Shown here: positions 1 through 12,160 of the stretch, one piece after another | Numbering within the stretch: the stretch's first letter is position 1 | How the letters are laid out: each line of letters begins with the position of its first letter | Program-made: the position numbers and the translations under genes | Origin: Timema cristinae | Taxonomy: Eukaryota > Arthropoda > Insecta > Phasmatodea > Timematidae | DNA length: 64,000 nt | Direction of reading: 5' to 3' | Assembly (NCBI GenBank): GCA_039000515.1 | Contig: JBCFYV010000001.1 | Coordinates: forward strand, 63,960,621 to 64,024,620 | The notes under the pieces: generated by a model | The model's input: only the letters and a program-made list of their open reading frames with translations | The model's database searches: none | What the model was told of the DNA's origin: nothing

Positions 1-1530
1 GAAGATGGTAGCTAGCTACTTCACTGACAGGGTCCTCAAGTACGACACGGAGTACGGTCCACAAGAGTATCGGGTAACTGGGGGAGTACATCAGGGCTCG
101 GTTCTTGGGCCTCTCTTGTTGAACATCATGTATGATGGACTCCTGAAGCTCGTGCTACCAAGAGCAGTGACACCCGTGGCCTTCGCTGATGATGTCGCTC
201 TTGTCATTGTAGGAAAACACCTGGAGGACATCAGCAACCTCTTCGAGGTCACATTCACGAGGATTCACTGGTGGATGGATTCGGTTGGCCTGAAGCTGGC
301 AGAGCACAAAACCGAGGCAGTATTGATCACCAGCAGGAAGAAGCTTGAGAAAATCACACTGCAAGCAGGTAAAGCATGAGATCACGTCCCAGCCGTGCAT
401 TCAGTATTTGGGGGTGATGCTCGACTCGAGACTCAACTTTAAGCAGCAGGTGGAGCATTCCAGTACCAAGGTGTTTGTGGTTGGGGGTGTTCTATCACGG
501 CTCATGCCCAATGTGGGGGGCCCGAAATAGAGAAGGAGAGCACTCCTCTCATCAGTCGTCACGTCAGTCCTCACGTATGGAATTTTCATATGGGGCGATG
601 TACTGACGCTCCAGGAGTCCCGTCGTAAAGTGGCACCAGTCTACCGGCTGAGCGCTTTACGAATAGCAAGTGCGTTTCGCACGGTATCAGAAGATGCAGT
701 TAGCGTTATCGCCGGAGGGCTGCCGATTGGGGTCTTGGCGGAAAAGCAAAGGTATAACATCGCTGAGCGCAAAGAAGTTGAAGAGGCAGGAGTGGTGAAG
801 CAGTCTCCAACGATGGCAGCGGCTGTGGGATGCCTCAACCAATGGGAGATGGACTTACCGTTTGATTCCGAAGTGGATAAGTGGTACAACCGTAGCCACG
901 GAGCTGTCAATTACTACTTGACACAGATGATCTCGGGACATGGGTGCTTCCGGGCATACCTATACAAGTTTAAGTATGAGGATTCCCCGGAGTGCCCCAC
1001 CTGTCGCGGAGTAGAGGAAAATACCGAGCACGTGTTCTTCACGTGTCCTCGGTATGATACCCAGCGTGAAAACCTGGAGGTCACAGTAGAGGGAAAGATT
1101 ACGCAAGGAAACTTAGGGGATACGATGCTGTCGTCAGAGGCAACGTGGGAGGCGACAAGCACGTTCGCGACGGAAGTCCTCAAGGGTCTACGTCATGAAG
1201 AGCAGGAGAGGAGGAAAATAGAATCAGAAGGAGGGAGCCTAGGACATCCCTAATCCCACCGCCAACATCTAGGTGGGAACGGGGAAGTAGGAGAGGTCGA
1301 ATAACAGAAGGAGGAGCAGAACAACAGCTAATGCCTCCCTCGCGAAGTAATACCTAACGGTGGTTCCGTGGGAGAGTAACAAAGGCGAGGAGAAGAGGGT
1401 CAGGTTTTTTAGTCGGTATGGGTTTAGTGGAGCCTAAACACGCCGCAAATCTTGGTGGCTTGTGGGTACCCTAACATCCAAACCGAGTCCGACACACTGT
1501 GCGTAAAAGCATTCCCCCCCCCTAAAAAAA
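1..1530 (+). mobile_element. 3' part of a degenerate R1/LOA-type non-LTR retrotransposon, cut by the window edge
   Basis: The window opens inside a reverse transcriptase. The frame from base 5 holds the palm motifs HQGSVLGPLLLN and VAFADDVALVI, then the thumb-like start WWMDSVGLKLAEHKTEAVLI. Near base 365 the reading shifts frame and continues as IQYLGVMLDSRLNF and SRLMPNVGGPK. It is interrupted by one in-frame TAG at 528-530, then runs open to 1253. The C-terminal part carries a CCHC-like cluster (CPTCRGVEENTEHVFFTC, about 990-1045) typical of R1/LOA/I-group elements. Bases 1254-1530 look like its 3' untranslated region, ending near a C-run followed by A-rich sequence. With one frameshift and one stop it is a dead copy. 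The endonuclease and 5' part lie outside the window. Clade assignment is by motif resemblance only. Confidence 0.85.
630..1253 (+). pseudogene. C-terminal coding region of the R1/LOA-type reverse transcriptase
   Basis: This is the open segment downstream of the in-frame TAG at 528-530, in the same frame as the thumb region before the stop. It contains YRLSALRIASAFRTVSEDA and WYNRSHGAVNYYLTQMISGH, the region after the polymerase that R1/LOA-like elements conserve. A CCHC-like cluster follows (C, then C three residues later, then H and C in TEHVFFTC) and the protein ends with a charged tail. It is not a separate gene: it is the last third of one retrotransposon ORF and would be translated only by readthrough. 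Confidence 0.8.
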
Positions 1531-1570
1531 CCGTACCATAAATATAACCTTCTTAAAATCATTAAAAACC

Positions 1571-1628
1571 ATTAACGTAATTAGTAGTCTAAATAAGCGT
1601 ATAATCCGGACGGGTAGTGCAGGGCTAA
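1571..1628 (+). repeat. SINE 3' core fragment (copy 1 of the window's shared tail)
   Basis: Sequence of the form TTAACGTAATTAGTA...AAGCGTATAA.CCGGACGGGTAGTGCAGGGCTAA. It matches, with a few changes, the tails at 24964-25012, 26730-26780, 54050-54116, 55010-55076 and 57041-57099. No tRNA-like head is visible in front of it, so this is a 5'-truncated copy lying about 50 bp beyond the LINE 3' end. Confidence 0.6.
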
Positions 1629-2205
1629 AAATATAATGTAGACATGATAATATTTTAAATAATCTAGTCAAATCATTAAATTAAAACATATATTATTATG
1701 TTTCATGAGATAATATTTAATTTATCATGTGACACATCACATTTAATTGATCATGTACCATTAACATATGATATATCATAATCTCTCTTTGATATTAGAT
1801 AAAATCTAATCGAGCTTTTTAAGGCCAGGTTTAGATGCATGCATAACGCATAGCTAGTAGCGTACAGTGAAAAATTCAAAAAGAATGGTTTATAATAAAA
1901 TATAGTGTAAAAATTGTACGTAAAAGATTGTATTTTATTTGTGTAAAATGGCCTAACCTCTCGACAACTAGATAAAGTTTTAAAAATATTTCACTAAAGG
2001 ATCTCCTTGAAAAACTACGTTAATTAAACGGTATATTTTTTAAACTTGATTTAAGTTTTACCCGTACTATCAAATTTGATTTTTATTTGGTCCTGATTTT
2101 AATATTGTGATGAATACTATGGTAGATTTATTTCTCAGGAACAGAATAGAAAGATTGTACATTCCTTTCATTTTCAATATATATATATACCATCGTAGTG
2201 TGTGA
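1629..2205. other. AT-rich spacer, nothing recognised
   Basis: Strongly AT-rich sequence without a plausible ORF, RNA gene or transposon end. I see nothing to annotate here. Confidence 0.5.
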
Positions 2206-2213
2206 CGTCAAAT

Positions 2214-2420
2214 TCGACACCTTAGTGCAGTCGATAGCGTGTCTGTCTGCTGAGCTAAGAGCTAAGAGTTCCGGGTTCGATTCCCGGCATGGTCAAAAAG
2301 TATCATTGATGAAATATGGGTGTATCCTTTAACATTGATAAATTAACGGCTGGGGACTGAATATTGTGCCTGTCCTAGTGTTAAGTTAGATTTTAAGGCA
2401 GGCCTAGCAAGTCGTTAGTG
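2214..2420 (+). mobile_element. tRNA-derived SINE-like element
   Basis: The head resembles a tRNA gene. It has an A-box-like TAGTGCAGTCG at 2223-2233 and a clear B box GGTTCGATTCC at 2274-2284, inside a perfect 5-bp T stem (CCGGG/CCCGG). The presumed acceptor stem pairs only weakly (about 3 of 7), so it is not a functional tRNA. An unrelated body follows, including GGCTGGGGACTGAATATTG. Its tail differs from that of the other SINE copies here, so it is probably a separate family. The end is approximate. Confidence 0.6.
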
Positions 2421-2760
2421 GAATCAGGCCACAAGCTGGAAACCCAATACCAAGAAAGCATGTTAATAACAAGCAAGTATAGCTACCTACAGGCATTTCA
2501 AACACAAACGCAGAAGGAAACTTTCGGCTCTCGACGTAGTGGCCTTTAATTGGCTATGGTTACTCCTCGCATTGTTATTGGCTGATATATATTGTGAACC
2601 ATACAATATTCACTGTATATCTATTTTAAACGCTATCATTGAAAATAATGTATTTCAACATTTTGAGCACAGCACTACATTACACTATTCGCTATTAGTT
2701 ATGCATGAATATAAACCCAGTCTTAGCTAAAAATACACCCGTCTAAATTAGTTGAAAAAT
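2421..2760. other. Spacer, nothing recognised
   Basis: No convincing gene. A short open frame at about 2539-2730 has a hydrophobic start but no supporting motif, and I do not call it. Confidence 0.4.
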
Positions 2761-3218
2761 TAATTGATACATCTATATAAGTGGAGGCTATATATATAAG
2801 TGTGTATATATATAAGTATATATGTACTTATATATATATAAGTATATATGTACTTATATATATATAAGTATATATATATTTACTTATATATATATATTTA
2901 CTTATATATAAGTATATATATATTTACTTATATATAAGTATGTATATATTTACTTATATATATTTACTTATATATATTATATATACTTTAAAAGTTCTAG
3001 GTATAATATATATATATACCTAGAACTTTTAAAGTATATATATTATATATAAGTAAATATATATAAGTAAATATATATAAGTAATATATATATACTTATA
3101 TATAAGTAAATATATATATAAGTAAATATATATATACTTATATATATATAAGTACATATATACTTATATATATACACACTTATATATATAGCCTCCACTT
3201 ATATAGATGTATCAATTA
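2761..3218. repeat. ~458-bp foldback (near-palindrome), possible MITE
   Basis: The left end TAATTGATACATCTATATAA is repeated in inverse at the right end (3199-3218), followed inward on both sides by GTGGAGGCTATATATATAAG. The innermost arms are AAAGTTCTAGGTATA and its reverse complement, centred at about 3010. The arms are about 249 and 208 bp, differing by length changes in the AT-rich interior. Both ends can be read as TA-flanked, as for Tc1/mariner-type MITEs, but TA inside AT-rich DNA is weak evidence. The whole unit would extrude a very long hairpin. Confidence 0.8.
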
Positions 3219-6200
3219 TTATATATATTATTATTATATATATTATTTATATATTTCATATATATATATATATACATATAAAATACACCAAGAACTTTTA
3301 AAGTAAATTATTTTAAATAAATTTTAGATTTCCTATACTTATAAAAATTAAGGCTTGGAGTACCATATAACTAATTATATCTATAAATTATTTATATACA
3401 CTTCATTTATTTTGCATCGCCGGAATCACTATCAACTTAACGTTAACGTAACGTAACATTCACTTAATGCTATGCCTACCCTTCCTGACGATGTGTTGAG
3501 CTTTCAGCTCTCAAAATAGATGGCGTTACTAACGTTATAAAAACTGGTGGATTCCAGCCATCATGTTGGCAGAATAACTGGTTTGTTTAAACAATTGGGA
3601 GGCTGGCTGACTGGTAATCAGTCAAGGCTGCAAGAAAACTTTTCCTAGAACTGATAGAGATAAGAAGTGTAGTGCCAGACTGTAAAGTGTGTAGGCGACC
3701 AAGTTGGACTAAACGTGGGGAGATAAAACGTCAAGATACAATCACACTCTCAAGCAGAAAAATTAGACTATCCAGCCAGCTAGACGCTTCTGTCTGGGGG
3801 TTCATTAATTTTTTTTAAATAACTTATTCCAAAGTCCAATGAGAGTCAAATCGTAGACCGTAAAATTAATAAAGGCTATAAAAATGTACTGAGAACGTCT
3901 TCAAATTACATTTAGAGCCAATTTTATTTAAAATAACTTTGTTTGATATGAGCAGGGATGTTTATTTTTATTTATTATAATATTGGATTAAAAATTCAAT
4001 GTACAGTATTTTTCATATAATCTGAATATTAACACTTATTATTGCAATGTGTAATGCTCTAGAATGAGAAAACCCAAGAAAGAATGTACGATACGAGTGA
4101 AGAATTTTACAGGTTTTACTGCCTCAGGTCATTAAGGGCTAATGTCATAAAACTTTATGTATGGAGAAGCATGTGGTTTTTTCTTTGAAAATAATGTATC
4201 ACTAAAGTAATACTCTCATTGAAGTAAGTAGGGACTAACTATATTTATTCACACAGCAGTTAAGACTTTGTGAGTATTTTAGTTACTGAATATATTAAGA
4301 TGTTTATATTTTTCAATTACGCAAATTTTCACAATTGGACATTGGCCCTTCTTATCCTAACGTACATAGTATTAACGTTTCTTTGACTCAAGAAGGTCAC
4401 AGAGATTAGCTTCACCCTCCACTGCCGCCTGAATTCCGATACAGCAGGTTAGCCAACGCTTGCAGAACGTTACTAGCTTGTAAATGGGTAACGATCATAC
4501 TAACGGCACCTATTATCAACTAAGATAAATATTAGTAGAAGGAAAAGTTGTATTTAAAACTATGTATTTTGATTATAGTGTCGACTTGGGAGTCGTTAGA
4601 GCTCAATATCTTCGTGATTAATAAAGCTAACCCAAATTTGAAAATACATTTAAAAAGAAAAAGAAATTATTCATTAAGTAATATGTTATAAACAAACATT
4701 CTAGCTTAATTGTACAATAAAAATAAATAATCTATTAATAGTTTTGGTTTTCCCATCTAAAATGCATTGAAATAGAAATATTTTAACGAAAATATTTTAA
4801 TAACTATTTTTATCATGGTTTGAAAATTCCATAAGAATTATGAAAGATGCCCAGATATGTTACTAAAATAAATAAAAAACAACAATGTTGAATTATTTTT
4901 TAAAAAAAGTTTAGAACCGTGCATTATGGGTAGGCTCAGCTTTAACTAGTGTATTATGAGGGTTCACGTAACGTAATGTAACAATTTGATTTGGACTGTT
5001 TGGTTTAACAACTAGTGCTAAAAGTGTCTAATCATTGTCCAACGCAAAATAAATACTATAAAATGTGTTAGCTTATTGTTAAATAGTTATATTTAATTTA
5101 TATTTTTATAATTATAAGTTAATTCACCCAAATTAGCCTAAAATTTAATCCTTAAAATGCCAACACAATCTAGGTTGTGATTAGTTACATTTTATAATAC
5201 TGTGCCACCATTAACCAATATACCTCTGGTTAATATTCAATACTTAGTGTAACAGGCAGTGACACGATCTTATTGAACAAAGAAGGGCTATGCCATGTAA
5301 GACTACAAAGTAAGAATTTGAAATGACAGATTTAATTCTATTATTTATCATTTGGCCCATATGAGACAACGATCTACAAATTGGCAATAAAAAAACCTGA
5401 GATAAACTATCCCTTTGTTTGTTAAAAATAAAAAGAACTAATATGAAATTTCAAAGTACCATAATGATTAGGACTCGTCCTCTAGGCACTACAAAGTTTA
5501 ATGTATGCAGAGTTTAGTTTAGTTGACAAATATAGACTAAAACTATTGAAAATTATTTGCTTCTCGAAATGGTTCTTGGCTTTACTCATATTTAAGAAAG
5601 TGTCAGGATAAGTATATAAAATAAAAGAACTACCATATTATTTCTGTTGCTTATTTTATCCCCCTTGTTTGTTTTGTCCTCGCTCTATTCCTACCAAGGA
5701 ACATGTCAAATGTTATTTATTTATTGATGTTTATTATATTGATTTGAACATTCCACATTACAACAACTCTTATTTCATATTGTGAAGCTTTTTTACTTGA
5801 TTCGTTTTATCGAAATTTACATATTTAAACAAAGCTTAAACATGTTTGAAACAGCAATAAGCTAGTGTTTCAAGCTTCTGCCACTACCAGCGCCCCATAC
5901 ATCAATGCATCGTGCCTGTACCGAAGAAGTCGTCGGAATTAGATAAAAACAAACAAATGAAGTACTGACTAGTCCATTTGACGTGGCTAGTAAAATGATT
6001 GGCTGCCTAGAACATGTGATACATTCACGTACCGGTAACATGATAGTTCTCCCTGGTAACAAGTTAAGTGAACGCTAAGTGTAGTTAAGTTAACTGAATC
6101 GTGATGTCTTCCGTTTAAAAACACGAGGAAAACCTTTGGTTTACGTTACGTTCATGTTAAGTCGATCGTGATGCCAGCATAAGATAGCAAGCTTATCTCG

Positions 6201-7150
6201 CATTGTTCCACTATGGTGGCCCATAGTGTAGTCCATCAAGGTAAGGCCTTTCAGGGTAAACGGACAGTACATACCGTATATACTGATCTTGTTTGAAAAA
6301 TCTTCAACGGAAGTTATTTTAAAAATAAATAATTACCAGTATATTCATATTCTTAAATTGTATATTTGTCTCATGGCTTTGGTCTAATACGGTATTATTT
6401 TATCAACATCTAATCAAATAATTAACTAATATAATTGGTCCAGGTTGGATATTCATTCACAATCAGCTGCCAAGGGAAGTCCGAATAGCCAATTTTAATT
6501 TTGATAGTTAAATTTACTAATAGGCTTATATCAAAAAACACGAAAAAAAAGTTTTGCCTCATGTTCCCACATTATATTTACGTATTTTTGTTTAGTTGAT
6601 ATTTTTTATGTTGATCAATTTGATTAGTTCAATACTTAACCACTCTAATGGCACATGCTTAAGAAAAAACGAGTGTAAATCATATAAAAATAATATTCAA
6701 AATACAACTAAGGAATCTATTTGAAATGAATAATATTTATTTTTAATAATTATTATTTATTTTGTATATGAGCTAAATGTTCAGGATACTTGACCTCAAT
6801 TTTGTGTGATTTTGTGGCCGGCCTATTAAACTATAATATTTTGTTTTGTTACTTTAACTTTTTCTTGGATAACATCACTTGTTCCATCTATGTGATGCAC
6901 GTGAACTTTAAGCACGAACAAGCGAGCATGTTTTGACAAGCTTAGAAGGTCAACAGGTCAGCAAGTTAGTTCCACTTATTCCAACATGCTCCTCAATATA
7001 ATTATGTTAGACTATCAATTAAATTAATAGTTTGCTTAGATTCGATAAAATTAAAATTGAAACAGAATACAATTTGCAATTATTCGTCTTATCAGACAGA
7101 GATATTTTGATCTCCTTATTACTGAGTAGCTGAGTTTAAAATGCAGATTA
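3219..7150. other. AT-rich region 3' of Hs3st, nothing recognised
   Basis: Roughly 3.9 kb of AT-rich sequence. A third copy of the palindrome's inner word AGAACTTTTAAAGTA occurs at about 3292. I see no coding region, RNA gene or intact element. It lies downstream of the 3' end of the minus-strand Hs3st gene. Confidence 0.45.
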
Positions 7151-7156
7151 GAATTA

Positions 7157-7162
7157 TTTATT
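7157..7162 (-). promoter_or_regulatory. Candidate poly(A) signal of Hs3st
   Basis: TTTATT on the plus strand reads AATAAA on the minus strand, about 145 bp after the Hs3st stop codon (7307-7309). It is the nearest such hexamer I noted downstream, but the region is AT-rich, so chance occurrence is possible. Confidence 0.4.
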
Positions 7163-7306
7163 TCAATGGATAATATTGTAAATGAAACTCGTTTGTAAAA
7201 GTTAGCATAGCCGATCAAAACCATGGTATTCAGTCATTGGGGGATATTAACCTTTCCTGTTTCTCTGTGTCAATCTTCTGGGACTTCACCGGCCACTAAG
7301 AACGGT

Positions 7307-7879
7307 TTACTCCTCCGGCCAGCCCATGTCCTCTCCCACGAGGTCGTAGAACTTCTGGTTGTGCTCATTGAAGAACTTGCGGAGCTTGGTCACGACGACG
7401 GGGTCCACTGTGGGGTGTCTCCGGCCCTTGCTCTCCCTCAAACACTTGTCCGCGGTGTCGTTGCGGAGGCAGTAAAAGCCCTTGGTATGGTTGAAGTAGA
7501 AGTTGTGTCGCCCTATCCGAGGCTCCAGACCCAAGAACTGCTCTATCTTGTTGAGCTGTAACACTGGATCCTGGATAAGAAGGTCACCATTCACCACAAG
7601 GATCTGGTGTCGTTGAAACACCTCCAACCAGCGGTGCAGGAAGGAGTGGTACAAGGAGATGGCGAGAGGGCGGTAAGCGAGGTTGACAGAACCGTCCGGC
7701 CGAAGCACGAGCTGTTCGAAGCGCCTGTGTGACGTAGCGGCGGAGACAGTTGGCAGGGAGGCAGTCGAGGTGGCGTGACTTCGCAGCTGCGTGTAGTCTG
7801 AGATGGCACGTGTCACCGGCTCACGCACTATCAGGAGGAGCTTCACGCTAGCGTTCATCGCGTGAATGCGCTCAGGGAC
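7307..7879 (-). CDS. Hs3st: Heparan sulfate glucosamine 3-O-sulfotransferase, exon 3 (C-terminal exon)
   Basis: This exon encodes residues 152-341 of a Golgi enzyme that transfers sulfate from PAPS to the 3-OH of glucosamine in heparan sulfate. It starts after TTTTACAG and opens with VPERIHAMN. The 3'-phosphate-binding segment LLLIVREPVTRAISDYTQ lies at residues ~165-182. FYFNHTKGFYCLRNDTADKC holds the conserved cysteine pair (C288, C297), followed by SKGRRHPTVDP with the PAPS-contacting KGR. The end (KLRKFFNEHNQKFYDL...DMGWPEE, TAA) resembles HS3ST5 more than HS3ST3 by memory of the family. The exon is GC-richer than its surroundings, as expected for selected coding sequence. It joins in phase 0 to exon 2 (27337-27552). 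Confidence 0.93.
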   Translation of the reverse strand, partial: VPERIHAMNASVKLLLIVREPVTRAISDYTQLRSHATSTASLPTVSAATSHRRFEQLVLRPDGSVNLAYRPLAISLYHSFLHRWLEVFQRHQILVVNGDLLIQDPVLQLNKIEQFLGLEPRIGRHNFYFNHTKGFYCLRNDTADKCLRESKGRRHPTVDPVVVTKLRKFFNEHNQKFYDLVGEDMGWPEE

Positions 7880-8555
7880 CTGTAAAATACACGCGTGACT
7901 CAGTTCTTGTTTGGTGACCCACAAGTTTGTCAAGGTAGTCCAATATATATAACTTATTTAATATTCAAAAGTAGTTGATTTCAAAACAACATTCTAGTTT
8001 TAAAGCTGGCCACAGTATTTCCTAGCACTAACAGCTATTTTATACATGCAGATTTAATCTCCATTAGAGGAAATTAGGGGAAATTTCTACTTCAAAGAAA
8101 CCTATGAGGACTTTGGGAAAGAAGGGAGCAGCAAAGGATCAATTCGTGGGTTTTGCAAGACAAAACAAAACAAACATCAACAACACAGGATCTTTTAAAA
8201 TGTATAGACCCTGGACCCTTACGTTTTTTGAGCCTCCTCCCCTTTTTTATTTAAGTTCTCAAATTTGTATCACATAATTTGCAAGAATTGTAACTGACAA
8301 CATTAATTAGAAGGTAGAATTTAGAAGGCATTAAAAACTACTTTAAAAATTCAAACACAAAATAAAAAGAAATACCATCAATAAAATCATGATTTTATAC
8401 AAGTGTGGCAATCAATAATAAAGTTTTTTCCGCATTTTTTCCCCCGTGTACACAAGAAAATTTAATCTTTGTTGCGACAAGTTAAGAGACTTCAAATCAC
8501 TCAGTATCCTCGAGACTGATCGATAATAGTTCTCATTAGCCTGGTTCGGTAATCG

Positions 8556-8559
<4 letters not shown>
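7880..8559. other. Intronic spacer, nothing recognised
   Basis: AT-rich intronic sequence next to exon 3. I see no element in it. Confidence 0.4.

Positions 8560-8589
<30 letters not shown>
8560..8589. repeat. (AT)n microsatellite
   Basis: About 15 perfect AT dinucleotides, ending at GCACCACG. Confidence 0.9.
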
Positions 8590-8590
<1 letters not shown>

Positions 8591-8616
8591 CACCACGTAT
8601 TACTTGGAGGTAGAGT

Positions 8617-8706
8617 GGATTTTTTTTTATACTGCCCTCAGTGCACCCGACCGATATTAGAACCTCGATATCCCCAAGAGTAACACGTTAGACCACGCGG
8701 CTCCTG
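8617..8706 (-). mobile_element. tRNA-derived SINE head fragment
   Basis: On the minus strand it reads GCCGCGTGGTCTAACGTGTT...ATCGAGGTTCTAATATCGGT...GGGTGCACTGAGG. This is the same head as at 26549 (GCCTCGTGGTCTAACGTGCT) and 55136 (GCCTCATGGTCTAACGCTCT). The B box is decayed (GGTTCTAATATC). The body and 3' core are missing. Confidence 0.65.
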
Positions 8707-9090
8707 ATGCGGTTCGGTGATCTGTTGATTGATCGGAAACTGACGGCTCGTCTTTATTTTTTTCTGTGAAAATTGGTTTGCGTTGAAGGAAAGTAAAGAA
8801 TATAAAGAAACATCAAGTTGAACTGTTTCAGATTCAGATCCTTGTTTATAAAAATGTGTGTTTTTTTAGTATTGTGATCGTGAAAATTAAGTACCTCCAT
8901 ATTATGAGGGATGTTTTATGTGCTCTCAAACTCAAACATGTAGCTCTTACTTTCTATCTGTGCATCTGAATGTACTACAGTCAAAGGGTTCGATATATTT
9001 TATTCAAACTTAATATGTAATTGACTAGAGTTCTATCCCTGACATATATTCAAGATTATTTGGATATAGACACAACATTTCACTAACACC
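8707..9090. other. Intronic spacer, nothing recognised
   Basis: AT-rich sequence between the SINE fragment and the LINE remnant. No feature seen. Confidence 0.4.
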
Positions 9091-12000
9091 ATGTGTACTG
9101 TGCTTAGAGGTAGTCCATTGGAGAGGCGGTCGGGTGGTAGGAAGAGAAGTGGGCCATCACCACACACTTACACGCGTTTGACCACTATGAACGCTCTCTC
9201 CCCGGACAAGACTCTTCTAGTACCTTACACAGCCGTCTACCACTCCATGCCCGTCTGGTCAAGACGGTATAAAATACCTGCTTCCTAGAATATGTATTGT
9301 ATTAGTTTTAAAATATTTGCTCCCCCTACCATCGGGAATAACTACCCTCCTATCCCGCGCAACAAATCAAGCCGTCCCTCCAACCAACCAACCACTTCCA
9401 GACTCATCAGCTAAACAAACCGCAGAGGACCACTCCTATACCAATGTTACGGTGGGGTGCCACAACAAGAAAACACCACTTCCCCAATTTCAGACATAAA
9501 GGAACTCATCAACCTGCTCAAGGACGTAGACATTCTCATAATACTAACACATTTGATACCATATCTCACTAGATTCAGAGAGGTGACCAACAAAACTGAA
9601 AAACTTTTGATACTTTTAGAGGGAGTGACCGAATACTTCCCAACCGACTATGACTAATGCAAACCGGACGGTGACAAAAGACATACTTTGGGTTTTTATA
9701 TGGAATGCACACGGGATACTCACGCAAGCTAGGGAGCTAGAAGATCTTTTAAAACTTATTAATATATATTTCTCTATTAAATGAGACCAAACTAAACCCA
9801 GAGAAAAATATCTACTTTTACAGCTATACTACTTATAGAAACGATAGGCCCCAAGGCAGGGGAGGAGGCACGGCTATCATGAGCAAGACGCATCTACCTC
9901 ACTACCAATATCATAATATAGAAGCTATTGGAATAAATGTAAATACTAGCGTCGGGAGTATCCGGTTCGTGGCCATATACAAACCCCCGACTAAGACGCT
10001 ACTACCACAAGACTTAGACGAGATTACAAATGCAAAAATTGTTTTTGGTAGGTGATCTTAACTCTAAATAACTATTGGTGTAACATTGGTGTAACCACTA
10101 AGGATATGACGGTATTAAAGAAACCGTATTCGGATCACATTCCTACATTGTGTGAAATTAAGACGGACACTAACTTTGAGATAAGGGGACTCAAACAAAC
10201 AACAGCAACTTGTGACCGGGACTATTTTAGACAGACTTTAGTGGATAAATTATCAGAAATACAGAATATATAGAAAATAGAACAGGTAGACCTTACAACT
10301 ATTCACGACTACGGTGCAAGAAGCCTACAGGGTAGACACCACTAGAACACCCATATAACACGACCTCCAACAACAAGACCCTGATCTGGACTTTCTTATA
10401 GCCCAGAAACGGGAAACGTGAAGGGACTGGCACCTTACAGAACCCCGCAGCACAGGACGACCTACAACTGACTCAGAGCCCAAGTTAGGAGGAGAGTCGA
10501 GGATATCAGACGCAACAGATGGGACACTTACATCTCTGAGGCTGAACATGACAGAGACAACTTGGGGATAGTAACACAATTCAGAGAGGCGACCAAGAAA
10601 AAAGACCGTACCAGCTATCCATGGGATACGGCATGGTTTACGAAGGCACAGAGATGGCTAAAGCCATAGCCGTGGTATTAGAGAAACAATTTAATTCTAA
10701 CGATGAACCAGAGACGTGACTAGAACGGCAGGGACTATTTGGAAGGACTAAACGACACTCGATCAGAGATAATTACTCTGGAAGAGCTTACTAGTACTAT
10801 AAATAAATTAGCTAAATATAAATCGTCAGGACATGACTAATTGACTAAAGAAATACTCCAACCAATGCCAGGGAGAGCGGTACTAGCGGTATTGACCCTA
10901 CTAAACTTATTACTGACGCATTGCTATTTCCCGGATGACTGGAAGCTGACTAGAGTAATAGCAATCCCCAAAACTGGAAAGGACTCGATGTTCCCAATAA
11001 GTTTACTTACGGCTCTGAGTTAGGCGTACGAAAGATTAATTCTCAAAAGACTAAAAATAATAAATGATAGGCTAGGTGTTATTCCAAACCTTCAGTTTGG
11101 ATTTAGAAACCACCATTCCTCCACCCATCCAACAGTAAACATATTAGAAGAAGTAACTAATGCTTTTATAGAAAAAAATACCCAATAGCTATTTTCTTAA
11201 ATGTCGAGAAAGCTTTTGACTAAGTTTGGCACTTTGGATTCAGTCAGAAATTAATACAATTTAACGACCCAAAATGGTCAATTTTCTTGATAGCCAGCTT
11301 TTTAGACGGCGCACGTTCCAGGCGGCTATGAATGGCAATAGATCAGGGGTACCGCAGGGTTCAACACTAGCTCCACGATGATACACAACATCTATGTAGC
11401 AGACGTTCCTACTCACGATCATGTTCAGGTTAGACTTTTTGCTGATGAAACCATGCTCTATGTAGCTAATAAAAACATTAACTCTGCATCTCTTTCTATG
11501 CAAGGATACCTCCTCCTCCAGGACTGGCTCTCCAACTAGAGAGTTAAAGTAAATCCCGCTAAATCAGCAGCCCTAATCTTAGCCAAAGGTAAGAAACCAC
11601 TCCCCACCCCACTTACCCTATTTGACACCGAGATCCCACTCCAAGATGAAGTCAAGTATCTTGGGACCACAATAGATAGGAAACTCATCTGGAGGAGTCA
11701 TATAGAAAAGACCAATAGAAAAGTAATGGGTAAATTAATTCAATTATACTCACTGTTCAAAGAATGGCAGCTCAAAATTCCCACTTAAGTATTAATATGC
11801 AAGAAAATCATTCAACCCATCAGCCTTTATAATTGTTTAGTATGGAGCTATGCATACAAAACAAACCCTCACAAACTTCAGGTAACACATAACAAAATAT
11901 TAAGGACACTCACTGGGGCAAACAGACACACTAGAGTAGCCGAGCCGACCTACACACGATGACCAATTGCCACCAACTACAAGAAATCTACCAGGACAGA

Positions 12001-12160
12001 AACAAAAAGTTCTACGACCAGACTGAAACGTACGAGAACGAACTAGGTGGAGGACTCGGACAATAGGACCTGAATGAACCATGACACCACAAACGACCCA
12101 GGCTGGCGTAGTTGAGCACTTATTTATTCTATACATCTAAATGTCTATTATAACCTAAAA
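9091..12160 (+). mobile_element. Heavily decayed jockey-like non-LTR retrotransposon
   Basis: Conceptual translation across frames recovers both retrotransposon domains. The endonuclease part (about 9690-10060) reads WNAHGILTQARELEDLL, then GGTAIMSKTHLPHYQ, FVAIYKPPTKTLLPQDLDEI and GDLNS. The reverse transcriptase part (10770-11960) reads LAKYKSSGHD (for K.PG.D), WKLTRVIAIPKTGKD, LQFGFRNHHSSTHPTVN, RLFADETMLYVAN (for FADD), VNPAKSAALILAKG and VKYLGTTIDRKLIWRSHIE. Stops and frameshifts occur throughout, so it is an old dead copy. Bases 9091-9657 may be its ORF1 region, but I see no zinc knuckles there. The 3' end is approximate. It lies antisense to Hs3st inside intron 2. Confidence 0.85.

Noticed and set aside
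2214..2293. Functional tRNA gene
   Set aside because: The B box and T stem are good but the acceptor stem pairs poorly and the sequence runs on into a SINE-type body.
7223..7561. Plus-strand 112-codon frame
   Set aside because: It is the antisense of Hs3st exon 3, whose minus-strand translation has clear family motifs.
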